Part shown: positions 52,741-61,627 of the stretch, one piece after another | How positions within the stretch are numbered: position 1 is the stretch's first letter | How the letters are laid out: each line of letters opens with the position of its first letter | Source: Maritimibacter sp. | Lineage (GTDB): Bacteria > Pseudomonadota > Alphaproteobacteria > Rhodobacterales > Rhodobacteraceae | Direction: 5' to 3' | Assembly (NCBI GenBank): GCA_017792445.1 | Contig: CP051232.1 | Coordinates: forward strand, 2,392,001 to 2,456,000 | Length of the DNA: 64,000 bases | The notes under the pieces: model-generated | Seen by the model: the letters and a program-made list of their open reading frames with translations, nothing else | Told to the model about the DNA's origin: nothing | The model's database searches: none | Program-made: the position numbers and the translations under genes

Positions 52741-52863
52741 GCCGATGCTCCCCCCCACGGTGTGACCTTGGGGAAGCCTAAACGGTGAGCTGGCGGAAAG
52801 TCACCTATTTGCGGCCCGAGGGCTTAGCAGGGTTGTCGCTGGGTCACAGCACGGCGGCGATGG

Positions 52864-53892
52864 TCAGCCGCGGATCGCCTCCAGCAGGACGTTCACGTTC
52901 TCGGGGTCGGCGTCCGGGGTGATGCCGTGCCCAAGGTTGAAGATATGCGGCCCACCGGCGAACGCCGCCTTGATCCGCTTGGCCTCGTCGATCAGCTTCT
53001 GCCCGCCCGTCACCATCAGCTTCGGGTCAAGGTTGCCCTGTACGCAGCCGTCCTTCTGCACATGTGTTACCGCCCACTCGGCGTCGACCGAGTTGTCGAG
53101 CGCCACGCAATCCGCGCCGGTGGCCTTGGCGAAGCCTTCGTAGGCCGGACCTGCCTCGCGCGGGAAGGCAATGATGGGCAGACCCGGATGGCGTTTCTTC
53201 AGCTCTGTAATGATGCGGCGGGCCGGGGCGACCGCGTATTGCTGGAAGGCGTCGGCGGGCAGGGAGCCCGCCCAGCTGTCGAACAGTTTCACGACTTCCG
53301 CACCTGCGTCGACCTGTGCCGAGAGATATTCGATTGTGGCCTCGGTGATCCGTTCCATCAGCGCGTCGAACAGCGCCGGGTTACCAGTGCGCAGCGCGTG
53401 CGCCGGCGCCTGATCGGGCGTGCCGCGACCGGCGATCATGTAGGTCGCCACGGTCCATGGCGCGCCAGCGAAGCCGATGAGGGTCGTCTCTGCCGGCAGC
53501 TCGCGCGACAGGATGCGCACGGTCTCGTAGATCGGCGACAGCGTGTCATGCACGGCAGCCGCCGGTTTCAGCACGTCGAAATCCGCCTGCGCGTCGATGG
53601 TCGACAGGCGTGGACCTTCGCCGGTGACGAACCACAGGTCGGCGCCAAGCGCCTGCGGCACCAGCAGAATGTCGGCAAACAAGATGGCCGCGTCGAAGCC
53701 GAAGCGGCGGATCGGCTGAAGCGTGACCTCTGCCGCAAGCTCGGGGTTGTAGCACAGCGACAGGAAATCCCCGGCCTGCGCCCGTGTCGCGCGGTACTCG
53801 GGCAGGTAGCGTCCCGCCTGCCGCATCAGCCACGCCGGCGGCACCGCCTGCGTCTCGCCCGCCAGCGCGCGGAGGATCGTCTTCGAAGCCAT
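52864..53892 (-). CDS. hemE: Uroporphyrinogen decarboxylase
   Basis: A 342-residue enzyme converting uroporphyrinogen III to coproporphyrinogen III. Family signatures are [17 protein letters not shown] (18-34), [20 protein letters not shown] (about 64-83) with the catalytic Asp, [17 protein letters not shown] and the C-terminal [15 protein letters not shown]. Divergent from hemC across 141 bp, and 123 bp from the halogenase on the same strand. Confidence 0.96.
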   Translation of the reverse strand: MASKTILRALAGETQAVPPAWLMRQAGRYLPEYRATRAQAGDFLSLCYNPELAAEVTLQPIRRFGFDAAILFADILLVPQALGADLWFVTGEGPRLSTIDAQADFDVLKPAAAVHDTLSPIYETVRILSRELPAETTLIGFAGAPWTVATYMIAGRGTPDQAPAHALRTGNPALFDALMERITEATIEYLSAQVDAGAEVVKLFDSWAGSLPADAFQQYAVAPARRIITELKKRHPGLPIIAFPREAGPAYEGFAKATGADCVALDNSVDAEWAVTHVQKDGCVQGNLDPKLMVTGGQKLIDEAKRIKAAFAGGPHIFNLGHGITPDADPENVNVLLEAIRG

Positions 53893-54033
53893 TCCCGTCT
53901 CCCTTTCGTTCCGGTGACAGGTCTAGCGCCGGGCGTCCGGAGTCAAGCGGTTCGCAGCTTCCGCGCCGCCATGACGCGGCGCCGGTGTCGCGCCCCGTTT
54001 TCCTTCCCGCACAGTTCGGTTATGGCGGAAGCC

Positions 54034-54984
54034 ATGACGATGCCCACACCCCACGACCCGCTCAAGATCGGCACCCGCGGCTCGCCGCTGGCGCTGGCGC
54101 AGGCGCACGAGGCGCGCGACCGTCTGGCCGCCGCCTTCGACCTGCCGTCCGAGGCTTTCGCCATCGTGGTGATCCGCACCACCGGCGACGATGCGGCGCT
54201 GATCGCGAAGGACAAGCCGCTGAAAGAGCTGGGCGGGAAGGGGCTGTTCACGAAAGAGATCGAGGAACAGCTTTTGTTCGGCGGCATCGACATCGCGGTG
54301 CATTCGATGAAGGACATGCCCGTCGAACAGCCGGGCGGTCTGGTGCTGGACTGCTATTTGCCGCGCGAGGATGTGCGGGACGCGTTCATCTCGCCGACGT
54401 TGGGCGGTATCGCGGAGCTGGCCGAAGGCGCTGTTGTCGGAACGTCCAGCCTGCGGCGGAAGGCGCAGCTTCTGAACCGGCGGCCCGACCTGAAGGTTGT
54501 CGAGTTCCGGGGCAACGTGCAGACCCGGCTGCGCAAGCTGGCCGATGGCGTGGCCGAGGCGACGTTTCTTGCCAAGGCGGGACTGAACCGGATGCCGGAC
54601 CTTGATGTGCCGCACCGCCCCATCGACCCCGATGACATGCTGCCCGCCATCGCGCAGGGCGCAATCGGGATCGAACGGCGTGGCGACGACAGCCGCGTGG
54701 CCGGGATGCTCGAAGCGATCCACGACGCGGTCACCGGCACCCGTCTGGCGGCCGAGCGCGCGTTCCTCGCCGCGCTTGACGGATCGTGCGAAACGCCGAT
54801 TGCGGGGCTTGCACAATTGGACGGCGGGCGGCTGCGGCTGCGGGGAGAGATCCTGCGCACCGATGGCTCCGAAGCGCTGGCCGACGCCGCTGAGGGCTCT
54901 GCCGAGGACGGCCCCGAGATGGGCCGCGCAATGGCCGCAGCCCTGTTGTCGCGGGCGGGCGAGAGGTTCTTCGACTGGAAGTGA
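54034..54984 (+). CDS. hemC: Porphobilinogen deaminase
   Basis: A 316-residue enzyme that assembles four porphobilinogens into hydroxymethylbilane. Visible are KIGTRGSPLALAQAHE (11-26), IAVHSMKDMP (87-96), GTSSLRRKAQLL and the dipyrromethane-carrying Cys252 in LDGSCETPIAG. Three in-frame ATGs (54022, 54034, 54040) compete; I use 54034, after GGCGGAAG, with modest certainty. The frame is open far upstream over hemE, which is only an antisense coincidence. Divergent from hemE, so the two heme genes share a control region. Confidence 0.94.
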   Translation: MTMPTPHDPLKIGTRGSPLALAQAHEARDRLAAAFDLPSEAFAIVVIRTTGDDAALIAKDKPLKELGGKGLFTKEIEEQLLFGGIDIAVHSMKDMPVEQPGGLVLDCYLPREDVRDAFISPTLGGIAELAEGAVVGTSSLRRKAQLLNRRPDLKVVEFRGNVQTRLRKLADGVAEATFLAKAGLNRMPDLDVPHRPIDPDDMLPAIAQGAIGIERRGDDSRVAGMLEAIHDAVTGTRLAAERAFLAALDGSCETPIAGLAQLDGGRLRLRGEILRTDGSEALADAAEGSAEDGPEMGRAMAAALLSRAGERFFDWK

Positions 54985-55053
54985 CTCCGGTGCCGCTTGA
55001 AAAGCGCGCCGAAAACCCGTATCTGCCGCCCGATCCGATCCAGAGGAATGACG

Positions 55054-55254
55054 ATGGCCACCCGTACCAATCCGCTTCAGTTCATTCAGCAGGTCCGTGC
55101 TGAAGTCGCCAAGGTCGTCTGGCCGACCCGCCGCGAAGTGCTGCTGACCACCGTGATGGTCTTCGTGATGGCCTCGCTGACGGCCGTGTTCTTTTTCCTG
55201 GTCGACTGGATCATCCGGTCCGGCCTGCAGATCCTGCTGACCTACGTCGGCTGA
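55054..55254 (+). CDS. secE: Preprotein translocase subunit SecE
   Basis: A 66-residue single-span SecE, the short form. RAEVAKVVWPTRREVLLTTV is the conserved amphipathic helix and FVMASLTAVFFFLVDWIIRSG the membrane span. ATG 55054 is favoured over one two codons earlier because AGAGGA then has proper spacing. Unlike the usual secE-nusG pair, two unrelated genes and a terminator separate it from nusG here. Confidence 0.95.
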   Translation: MATRTNPLQFIQQVRAEVAKVVWPTRREVLLTTVMVFVMASLTAVFFFLVDWIIRSGLQILLTYVG

Positions 55255-55365
55255 TCATTCTCCGCCGCGGCGGAAACGTCCTGAAACCTGTCCCAAGCGC
55301 CGCCCGGCCATTGCCGTGGGGGCGCTTTTGCCTAGGTCTTTCCCCAAATATTTGGAGGAAAGCGA

Positions 55366-55584
55366 ATGGCGAAGTACGGCGAAGGCGACAAGGTGGAATG
55401 GAACTGGGGCAATGGCACCGGGACCGGCACCGTCCGGAAGGTCTATACCCGCAAGACCACCATCAAGGCGCAGGGGTCCGAGGTGACCCGCGACGCTGAC
55501 GAGGACAACCCGGCCTACCGGATCGAACAGTCCGACGGCGACGAGGTCCTGAAATCAGAGAGCGAGCTGACGAAGGCGTCTTAG
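55366..55584 (+). CDS. DUF2945 (TUDOR-like) small protein
   Basis: A 72-residue acidic protein with the DUF2945 pattern: KYGEGDKVEWNWGNGTGTG, VRKVYTRKTTIKAQG, then DADEDNPAYRIEQSDGDEVL and KSESEL. It is a small SH3/Tudor-like beta barrel of unknown role. TTGGAGGAAAGCG precedes the ATG. It lies between secE and nusG, an unusual place. Confidence 0.88.
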   Translation: MAKYGEGDKVEWNWGNGTGTGTVRKVYTRKTTIKAQGSEVTRDADEDNPAYRIEQSDGDEVLKSESELTKAS

Positions 55585-55857
55585 GGCGGGCGCAGCGGGC
55601 GAGTGGGCGGCGTTGGACAGCGCCTGTCGTGGTGGCGGATTGTCCATCGTCACGCATGGCGATGGCCTGCTCCGCCTTTCTTGGCTGCGTACGAAGCACC
55701 TGATTAACCGAGATAATTTCGCCGCTTGATCGCTATCGTCAGCGCTGACCGCTCCCTCGTGTTCATTGCATCACATTAGGTTAGCGAGGGTTTCGGCGCC
55801 CAATGGCGGACATATTCAACCTGTTAATCACACCCTCCCTAAACGGAGGAAATCCTT
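55585..55857. other. Intergenic region before the small lipoprotein, 273 bp
   Basis: No gene supported. It should contain the promoter of the lipoprotein gene; a clear ACGGAGGAA ribosome binding site lies just before position 55858. The AT-rich part is at about 55700-55790. Confidence 0.5.
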
Positions 55858-56211
55858 ATGAAACGTGCCCTGCTTGCTTTGACTGTTGTTTCGATGCTTG
55901 GCGCTTGTGCCCAGCAACCAAATCAGGTCCAGGCAATTCCGGTCTCGACGATGAACTACAGCGGTATGACCTGCCACCAACTCGCTGCCGAACGTGCCGA
56001 CATCATCTCGCGCGTGAACACGCTGTCCGCGGCCCAGAAGCAAAAGGCCGATCAGGATGCGGTCGCGATGGGAATCGGAATGATCCTGTTCTGGCCGGCT
56101 CTCTTCGCATTGACCGCAGGTACGGACCAGGGTCCGGCGCTTGGCCAGGCGAAGGGTGAATTCGACGCAATCGAGAAAAAGCTTCGGGAACGCGGCTGCG
56201 TTCGCGCCTAG
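55858..56211 (+). CDS. Small lipoprotein of unknown function
   Basis: A 117-residue lipoprotein: leader MKRALLALTVVSMLGAC with lipobox LGAC (Cys17). A conserved-looking MNYSGMTCHQLAAERADIISRVNTL segment, a central hydrophobic stretch (AMGIGMILFWPALFALTAG) and a terminal GEFDAIEKKLRERGC follow. This pattern, with one Cys in the first domain and one at the end, is common in small alphaproteobacterial lipoproteins, some wrongly annotated as transporter components. The hydrophobic part may lie on or in the membrane. A strong terminator follows. Confidence 0.85.
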   Translation: MKRALLALTVVSMLGACAQQPNQVQAIPVSTMNYSGMTCHQLAAERADIISRVNTLSAAQKQKADQDAVAMGIGMILFWPALFALTAGTDQGPALGQAKGEFDAIEKKLRERGCVRA

Positions 56212-56232
56212 CGGCGACTTTAAAGTCCTTGT

Positions 56233-56272
56233 CGGCATCCGGCCCCGAAGACGGGGCCGGATGCCGTTTCTT
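56233..56272 (+). terminator. Strong terminator between the lipoprotein gene and nusG
   Basis: CGGCATCCGGCCCCG (56233-56247) pairs perfectly with CGGGGCCGGATGCCG (56252-56266) around AAGA, followed by TTTCTTT. A 15-bp stem of this GC content should stop essentially all transcription into nusG. Confidence 0.92.
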
Positions 56273-56437
56273 TAACGCGGCGCCAGTCGCGGTCGTGGCG
56301 CTTTGGCCAACAGCCGTGGGTCAATCGGCTTGAATTCCGCCGGATAGCACTGTATCGGGGCCGAACTTCCCCGACATGGCGAGCATCGAATCGAGTGGCC
56401 CGCCTCAGTGTGTTTGGGGATCATTGGGAAAACGGCG

Positions 56438-56458
56438 CGAATTTTCCTCGAAAATTCG
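56438..56458. repeat. Palindrome CGAATTTTC-CTC-GAAAATTCG upstream of nusG
   Basis: A 9-bp perfect inverted repeat with a three-base centre, ending 25 bp before the nusG ATG. The GAATTTTC/GAAAATTC arms are the same as in the 22-bp palindrome at 14935-14956. Confidence 0.65.
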
Positions 56459-56483
56459 GGCGCAGATCAGGACGGACGACGGT

Positions 56484-57017
56484 ATGGCCAAGCGTTGGTA
56501 TTCGGTGAGCGTGCTCTCGAACTTCGAGAAGCGGGTGGCGGAACAGATCCGGCACGCCGTCGCCGACGCCGGTCTCGAAGACGAGATCGAGGAAGTGCTG
56601 GTTCCGACCGAAGAGGTCATCGAGATCCGGCGCGGCAAGAAGGTCACCGCCGAGCGGCGCTTCATGCCCGGCTACGTGCTGGTGCGCATGGAGATGACCA
56701 ACGCCGGCTATCACCTGATCACCTCGATCAACCGCGTCACCGGCTTTCTTGGCCCGCAGGGCAAGCCGATGCCGATGCGCGACGCCGAGGTGAACGGCAT
56801 CCTGAACCGCGTCGAAGAAGGTCAGGAAGCGCCGCGCACCCTGATCCATTTCGATGTGGGCGAGAAGGTCTCGGTCACCGATGGTCCGTTCGAGGGCTTC
56901 GACGGCATGGTCGAGGAAGTGGACGACGACAACCAGCGCCTGAAAGTGTCGGTGTCGATCTTCGGCCGCGCGACGCCGGTCGAACTGGAATACACCCAGG
57001 TGTCCAAGCAAGGCTGA
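56484..57017 (+). CDS. nusG: Transcription termination/antitermination protein NusG
   Basis: A 177-residue NusG. The NGN domain includes RWYSVSVLSNFEKRVAEQI and MPGYVLVRMEMT, and the KOW domain FDVGEKVSVTDGPFEGFDGM (about 122-141). It binds RNA polymerase and couples it to Rho or ribosomes. AGGACGG precedes the ATG. It has its own upstream leader and a palindrome, consistent with independent expression; a convergent aminotransferase gene lies downstream in place of rplK. Confidence 0.96.
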   Translation: MAKRWYSVSVLSNFEKRVAEQIRHAVADAGLEDEIEEVLVPTEEVIEIRRGKKVTAERRFMPGYVLVRMEMTNAGYHLITSINRVTGFLGPQGKPMPMRDAEVNGILNRVEEGQEAPRTLIHFDVGEKVSVTDGPFEGFDGMVEEVDDDNQRLKVSVSIFGRATPVELEYTQVSKQG

Positions 57018-57062
57018 GCCGGATGGCGGGGCAAGCCCGCCATGGCTTTTGGCTTCCGGCGC

Positions 57063-58280
57063 TCAGCGCCGGATGTTGCCGCTGATCTCCGGCACGCCGA
57101 ACTCCTCGCGACAGATTTCGGCAAGCCGGGCGACGCCCTTGCGGATCGTCTCGATTGGCGGGTTCGCGAAGCATAGACGGATCCAGCGGTCGGCATCGCC
57201 TTCCAAAGACCAGTCGGGCCCGGGGTTCACCGCGACGCCTTTCGCCCCGGCGACCGCCGCGAGTTGCGGTGTCGTGACGCCCTCGGGCAGCTTCAGCCAC
57301 AGGAAAATCCCTCCGGGCGGCTTGGCGAATTCGACCGTCGTTCCGAAACACTCGTCCACCGCGTCGATCATCGCGTCCAGCTTGCCCTCCAGCACGGCAT
57401 TGCAGCGGCGTACATGGTCGTCGAAGTGGTCGGGGCAGTATTCGGCCAGCATCATCTGTTCCAGCGCGGGCGAGCCGGCATCGGTCTTCAGCGCAATGAG
57501 GCGTCCCAAAACCGGCCAGTCGGCGTTGATGTAGCCCACCCGCAAGGCCGGTCCGACGGTCTTCGAGAAGGTGCCGATGTGGATGACCATGCCGCTGTCG
57601 TCCAACGCCCGCAGCGCGGGCGGGCGTTCATTCGCCCAGACGAGATCGGAATAGCACTCGTCCTCGAAGATCGGCACACCGTGTTGCTTTGCCAACTCGA
57701 GCATCCGGTGGCGGCGGTCGAGCGGCAGGATGGTGCCGGTGGGGTTATGAACGGTCGCGATGGTGAAGATGTACTTCGGCCGGATCCCTTTCGCCGCCAG
57801 ATCGTTCAGCACCGTCTCCAGCGCGTCCATCCGCATTCCCTCTGCATCAAGCGGAACGGGGACCATATCGACCCCCATCGCACGGAGCTTCGAGAAGGTG
57901 CCGCCGTAGTTGGTTTCCTCGACGATGACGGTGTCGCCGCGTTCCAGCAGCAGCTTGTTCACCAGATCCATCGCCTGCAACGAGCCAGACGTCAGCAGGA
58001 TGTCGTCCGCCGTGGTGTCGATGCCGGAGTAGCGCTTCAGCTTTTGCACGAGGTACTCTCGCAGGGGCCGGTAGCCCTGCGGGCCGCTGCGCAGGCTGTA
58101 GGTCGCAATGTCCGCGCCCTCTCGCGCCAGCGCCCGGTCCACTGCGGCGCGCAGGTCGTCCACCGGAACGGTTGCGTTGTCGATGTGGCCGCCGATGAAG
58201 TTGAACTCGGGAAAGCCAGACCAGCGCTTTGCCGGCGCCGGTGTGCTTTCCGGCAGCAGCGGAGAAAAGTCGAACGTCAT
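57063..58280 (-). CDS. PLP-dependent fold-type-I aminotransferase (2-aminoadipate-transaminase-like)
   Basis: A 405-residue class I/II aminotransferase. It has the substrate/PLP segments ATYSLRSGPQGYRPLREYL (about 58-76), VHNPTGTILPLDRRHRML with Asn, IFEDECYSDLVW with the PLP Asp, and the Schiff-base Lys in IGTFSKTVGPALRVGY. The pattern resembles the aminoadipate/kynurenine transaminase (ARO8/LysN) group without the N-terminal HTH of MocR regulators. It interrupts the nusG-rplK interval on the opposite strand. Its own promoter lies in the 237-bp gap to rplK. Amino donor not predictable. Confidence 0.85.
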   Translation of the reverse strand: MTFDFSPLLPESTPAPAKRWSGFPEFNFIGGHIDNATVPVDDLRAAVDRALAREGADIATYSLRSGPQGYRPLREYLVQKLKRYSGIDTTADDILLTSGSLQAMDLVNKLLLERGDTVIVEETNYGGTFSKLRAMGVDMVPVPLDAEGMRMDALETVLNDLAAKGIRPKYIFTIATVHNPTGTILPLDRRHRMLELAKQHGVPIFEDECYSDLVWANERPPALRALDDSGMVIHIGTFSKTVGPALRVGYINADWPVLGRLIALKTDAGSPALEQMMLAEYCPDHFDDHVRRCNAVLEGKLDAMIDAVDECFGTTVEFAKPPGGIFLWLKLPEGVTTPQLAAVAGAKGVAVNPGPDWSLEGDADRWIRLCFANPPIETIRKGVARLAEICREEFGVPEISGNIRR

Positions 58281-58517
58281 CGTTTATCCTGTTATCTGTT
58301 TCGCCGGACCGTAGGGGTCACATGACACTGGTGGCAAGCGCCGTGATTGCAGGGCCGCCGGGCTTGCAGAATCCCTTTTCCGGGTGTATGCGCCGCGTCT
58401 GCCGTCGGAAGATGGCACCCTGTGTGGGAGGCGAGGGCATCGCGATGTCCGGACCAGACCACATCAACCGAAGCCTGCGGAACGCGTTTCGCGGGTGTTG
58501 AGAAAAGGAATTGGCAC

Positions 58518-58943
58518 ATGGCCAAGAAAGTAGCCGGCACCATGAAGCTTCAGGTGCCCGCCGGTCAAGCGAACCCCTCTCCGCCGGTCGGCCCGGCGCT
58601 GGGTCAGCGCGGCATCAACATCATGGAATTCTGCAAGGCGTTCAACGCCAAGACGCAGGAAATGGAGCCCGGTGCGCCGTGCCCGACCGTGATCACCTAC
58701 TACCAGGACAAGTCCTTCACGATGGACATCAAGACGCCGCCCGCGTCTTACTATCTGAAGAAGGCCGCCAAGCTGAAGTCCGCCGCCAACAACCCCGGCC
58801 GCGAGACTGTTGGTTCGGTGTCTGTCGCTCAGGTGAAAGAGATCGCCGAAGCGAAGATGAAAGATCTGAACGCGAACGACATCGACGCCGCGATGCAGAT
58901 CATCCTGGGCTCCGCCCGCTCCATGGGCATCGAGGTGAAGTAA
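58518..58943 (+). CDS. rplK: 50S ribosomal protein L11
   Basis: A 141-residue L11, which forms the base of the GTPase stalk. Signatures are [20 protein letters not shown] (11-30), [12 protein letters not shown] and the C-terminal RNA-binding [28 protein letters not shown] precedes the ATG. It begins the rplKA unit, with rplA starting 1 bp after its stop. Confidence 0.98.
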   Translation: MAKKVAGTMKLQVPAGQANPSPPVGPALGQRGINIMEFCKAFNAKTQEMEPGAPCPTVITYYQDKSFTMDIKTPPASYYLKKAAKLKSAANNPGRETVGSVSVAQVKEIAEAKMKDLNANDIDAAMQIILGSARSMGIEVK

Positions 58944-58944
58944 G

Positions 58945-59664
58945 ATGGCAAAGCTCGGAAAACGCACCCGCGCCGCGCGCGAAGCCTTCGCCGGCAAGGA
59001 AAACCTGTCGGTCGAGGAAGCTGTCGAACTGGTGAAATCGAACGCCAAGTCGAAATTCGACGAGTCGGTCGAGATCGCGATGAACCTGGGCGTCGACCCG
59101 CGTCACGCCGACCAGATGGTTCGTGGCACCGTGACCCTGCCCAACGGCACCGGCAAGACCGTTCGCGTCGCCGTGTTCGCCCGTGGCGCGAAGGCTGATG
59201 AAGCCACCGCAGCCGGCGCGGACATCGTTGGCGCCGAGGACCTGATGGAAACCATTCAGGGCGGCACCATCGACTTTGACCGCTGCATCGCCACCCCGGA
59301 CATGATGCCGATCGTCGGCCGTCTGGGTAAGGTGCTTGGCCCGCGGAACCTGATGCCGAACCCGAAGGTCGGCACCGTGACCATGGACGTCAAGGAAGCC
59401 GTCGAGGCGGCCAAGGGCGGTCAGGTTCAGTTCAAAGCCGAGAAAGCGGGCGTCGTGCACGCCGGTGTCGGCAAAGCCTCGTTCTCGGCCGATCAGCTGG
59501 CCCAGAACGTGCGTGCTTTCGTGGACGCGGTGAACAAGGCGAAGCCGACGGGCGCGAAAGGGACCTATATGAAAAAGGTCTCGATCAGCTCGACCATGGG
59601 CCCGGGCGTGTCGATCGACGTGCTGTCGGCCACCGGCAACGCACCGGCCGAAGCCGCCGAGTAA
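58945..59664 (+). CDS. rplA: 50S ribosomal protein L1
   Basis: A 239-residue L1. The conserved [19 protein letters not shown] (about 125-143) and [17 protein letters not shown] are visible. L1 also represses its own operon by binding leader mRNA in many bacteria. The C-terminus is slightly extended with Ala/Glu (APAEAAE). A UUCG terminator directly follows, so rplKA ends here and does not run into rplJL. Confidence 0.98.
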   Translation: MAKLGKRTRAAREAFAGKENLSVEEAVELVKSNAKSKFDESVEIAMNLGVDPRHADQMVRGTVTLPNGTGKTVRVAVFARGAKADEATAAGADIVGAEDLMETIQGGTIDFDRCIATPDMMPIVGRLGKVLGPRNLMPNPKVGTVTMDVKEAVEAAKGGQVQFKAEKAGVVHAGVGKASFSADQLAQNVRAFVDAVNKAKPTGAKGTYMKKVSISSTMGPGVSIDVLSATGNAPAEAAE

Positions 59665-59687
59665 GGCGCTTCACGACTGGAATTCGG

Positions 59688-59719
59688 AAAGGGCGGGCCT
59701 TCGGGTCCGCCCTTTCTGC
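59688..59719 (+). terminator. Rho-independent terminator after rplA (UUCG loop)
   Basis: AAAGGGCGG (59688-59696) pairs with CCGCCCTTT (59707-59715). The inner GCC/GGT extends the stem to a TTCG tetraloop. A short pyrimidine/T tract follows. Symmetric A and T runs mean that it could also serve the convergent minus-strand gene. Confidence 0.93.
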
Positions 59720-59731
59720 TTTTGGCGGTGG

Positions 59732-60511
59732 TCAGCGGCCACCGGCCTTGGCCGCATCCCGGCAGGCATCTTCCAGCGCGCGCGGCTTGTGGCGCGCCGC
59801 GTCCAGCGTCGCCGTGCGATCCTCGCTTTCGACCGCGCCTTCGGCGACGCGGGCCATGGCATAGGTCGGAACGCGGGCCAGCCCCTTCAGCAGGTCGCGA
59901 GCCATTGCATGAACGGCGAGATAGTCAAGGTGGCTGCCCAACAGTCCTGCGCCTGCTTCCTGTCCTCCCTCGGCATTGACCCGGCAGGCCTCGGCATCGG
60001 TTGAAATGAACGACCGGCAGATCGTCGGGCGCGCGTCATAAGCGCGGCAGGCGCGGGTCTCGGGGTCGAGCGCCGGGCAGGCAGCCGGATGCCAGCCGCG
60101 ACCGTCCGGCTGACCGGCAAGCGGGGCGAGCGCGTCGTGCAGCCGTATCGCCTCGGCTTCGGTGATGGTGCCGCCGTCGCCGCCTTGCAGGATACAGCAA
60201 AAGGCGCAGCCCTCGGCGCAGGCGGCCTCGGTCACGGCGCGGGGCGGGTTCTGCATAAGCGTATCGCGCGAGACGTCGCCCAGACGAACCGCCGCCTGTC
60301 CGCGGGCCAGTTCCCCGGCGGCCTGCGACAGCGACATGCCATGCGCCGCCGCGGTGTCGAGATACGCTGCCAGCATCCGGCGGGCGCGGGCTTCGGCGTC
60401 CTTGCCTGCGCCGGTGGCGCGGGCGCGGTCGAGGCGGGCGCGAAGATCGGCGACAGAGGTCGGGCGGCCCTTTGGCTTGCCGGTTGCGCGGCGGTCGGTG
60501 CGGGGGCTCAT
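59732..60511 (-). CDS. YkgJ-type cysteine-cluster (zinc/iron-chelating) protein
   Basis: A 259-residue soluble protein. It has the CxxxCxxCC cluster CAEGCAFCC (about 98-106), followed by CPALDPETRACRAYDARPTICRSF (about 145-168), the spacing of the YkgJ/CxxCxxCC family thought to bind zinc or iron-sulfur. The N-terminal 80 residues are basic and helical (RARLDRARATGAGKDAEARA). I use ATG 60511 over one 84 bp upstream because the latter has no ribosome binding site. It sits between rplA and rplJ on the opposite strand. Function unknown. Confidence 0.82.
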   Translation of the reverse strand: MSPRTDRRATGKPKGRPTSVADLRARLDRARATGAGKDAEARARRMLAAYLDTAAAHGMSLSQAAGELARGQAAVRLGDVSRDTLMQNPPRAVTEAACAEGCAFCCILQGGDGGTITEAEAIRLHDALAPLAGQPDGRGWHPAACPALDPETRACRAYDARPTICRSFISTDAEACRVNAEGGQEAGAGLLGSHLDYLAVHAMARDLLKGLARVPTYAMARVAEGAVESEDRTATLDAARHKPRALEDACRDAAKAGGR

Positions 60512-61035
60512 GCGGGCTGACTGGTCCTGTAGCGCGGTGTTTGACAGAGTATACGGGGCGGACGGGCGCGCCGCCAGTTGATCGCCCGACGTCACAGAAC
60601 CGCCCGATTTTTACGCAAGCTCTTGATTTGGGCGGTCCGGTCGCGCAAACTGCCGTCCGTGATGGGTTACCTGGTTCACTTGCCGGACATCGCCTGAGAC
60701 CGGCACTCCCGCGGCGTTTCGCGTCCGCGTGGATTTTTCTGTCGTTCGGGTCTTCACAATCTTTACACGAGCGTCTAAACACACCGCTTGTCCGGTGCCC
60801 GAGTCTCTTGGGTGCCCGGATGATTCGTCCGAGACGGTGGGTGGCCCGGAATCCTTCGACGCCATAATTCCTGCCCGAGACGGGAAGAGACCAAGAATTC
60901 TTCGGATGGCCCCCGAACCTTCGCCGGGCCGTTCCGGGGCGAATTGGCTGGACCCGTAAGGACCCGACGCCGGGCATCGCCCGGTGAACTAGGAGCCGGG
61001 GGGTCGCCAAGGCCCTCCATACTTGGAGTAAAACT
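60512..61035 (+). other. rplJL leader and divergent promoter region, 524 bp
   Basis: No protein gene is supported in this stretch. It separates the minus-strand cysteine-cluster gene from rplJ and should contain both promoters plus a long rplJ leader. A candidate promoter is listed at 60753-60781. Downstream, several inverted repeats could form RNA structure, for example CCGGGC/GCCCGG around 60970-60984. In bacteria the L10-L12 complex represses its operon by binding such a leader; whether these repeats form that site is unproven. Confidence 0.5.
60753..60781 (+). promoter_or_regulatory. Candidate promoter of the rplJL(-rpoB) unit
   Basis: TTCACA (60753-60758), a 17-bp spacer, then TAAACA (60776-60781). 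It lies about 255 bp upstream of the rplJ start, leaving a long untranslated leader. Both boxes are imperfect, so this is a suggestion only. Confidence 0.35.
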
Positions 61036-61554
61036 GTGGATAGAGCCCAGAAAGAGAAAGTGGTCGATGAACTCGGCCAGATCTTCGAAAGCTCTGGCGT
61101 CGTGGTGGTTGCGCACTACGCGGGTCTCACGGTTGCCGAGATGCAGGACCTGCGCGCACGCATGCGTGATGCGGGCGGGGCCGTGCGTGTTGCCAAGAAC
61201 AGGCTCGCCAAGATCGCCCTGGAAGGTAAGCCGAACGCTTCGATCGCTGATTACCTGACGGGCATGACCGTACTCGCCTATTCCGAGGACCCCGTGGCAG
61301 CAGCCAAGGTGGCCGAGGACTTCGCCAAGGATAACAAGAAGTTTGAGATCCTTGGCGGTGCTATGGGCGAGACGGCTCTGGACCGGGCCGGTGTCGAGGC
61401 CGTGTCGAAAATGCCGTCGCGCGATGAGCTTATTGCTTCCATCGTCGGCTGCATCGGCGCGCCCGCTTCGAACATCGCCGGCGCCATTGGCGCACCTGCT
61501 TCGAACATCGCAAGCATCCTCTCGACTATCGAGGAAAAGGCCGAAGCGGCCTAA
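61036..61554 (+). CDS. rplJ: 50S ribosomal protein L10
   Basis: A 172-residue L10 that anchors L7/L12 dimers to the stalk. It begins at GTG 61036 (TTGGAG upstream), reading [20 protein letters not shown]. The RNA-binding half carries [16 protein letters not shown]. Near the C-terminus a unit (IGAPASNIA) occurs twice in tandem ([21 protein letters not shown], about 138-158), followed by the L12-binding helix [12 protein letters not shown]. Followed by rplL after 73 bp. Confidence 0.97.
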   Translation: MDRAQKEKVVDELGQIFESSGVVVVAHYAGLTVAEMQDLRARMRDAGGAVRVAKNRLAKIALEGKPNASIADYLTGMTVLAYSEDPVAAAKVAEDFAKDNKKFEILGGAMGETALDRAGVEAVSKMPSRDELIASIVGCIGAPASNIAGAIGAPASNIASILSTIEEKAEAA

Positions 61555-61627
61555 GGCAAACGGGATATCCCGCGTGGGGTTGTACCCTCTCGCGTTGGAA
61601 CACATCTAGGAAAACGGAAACAGTACA

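Noticed and set aside
52927-54984. 685-aa plus-strand frame joining sequence antisense to hemE with hemC
   Set aside because: The first 369 codons are the complement of hemE and unlike any protein. The hemC start signals lie at 54022-54040. It is not a fusion gene.
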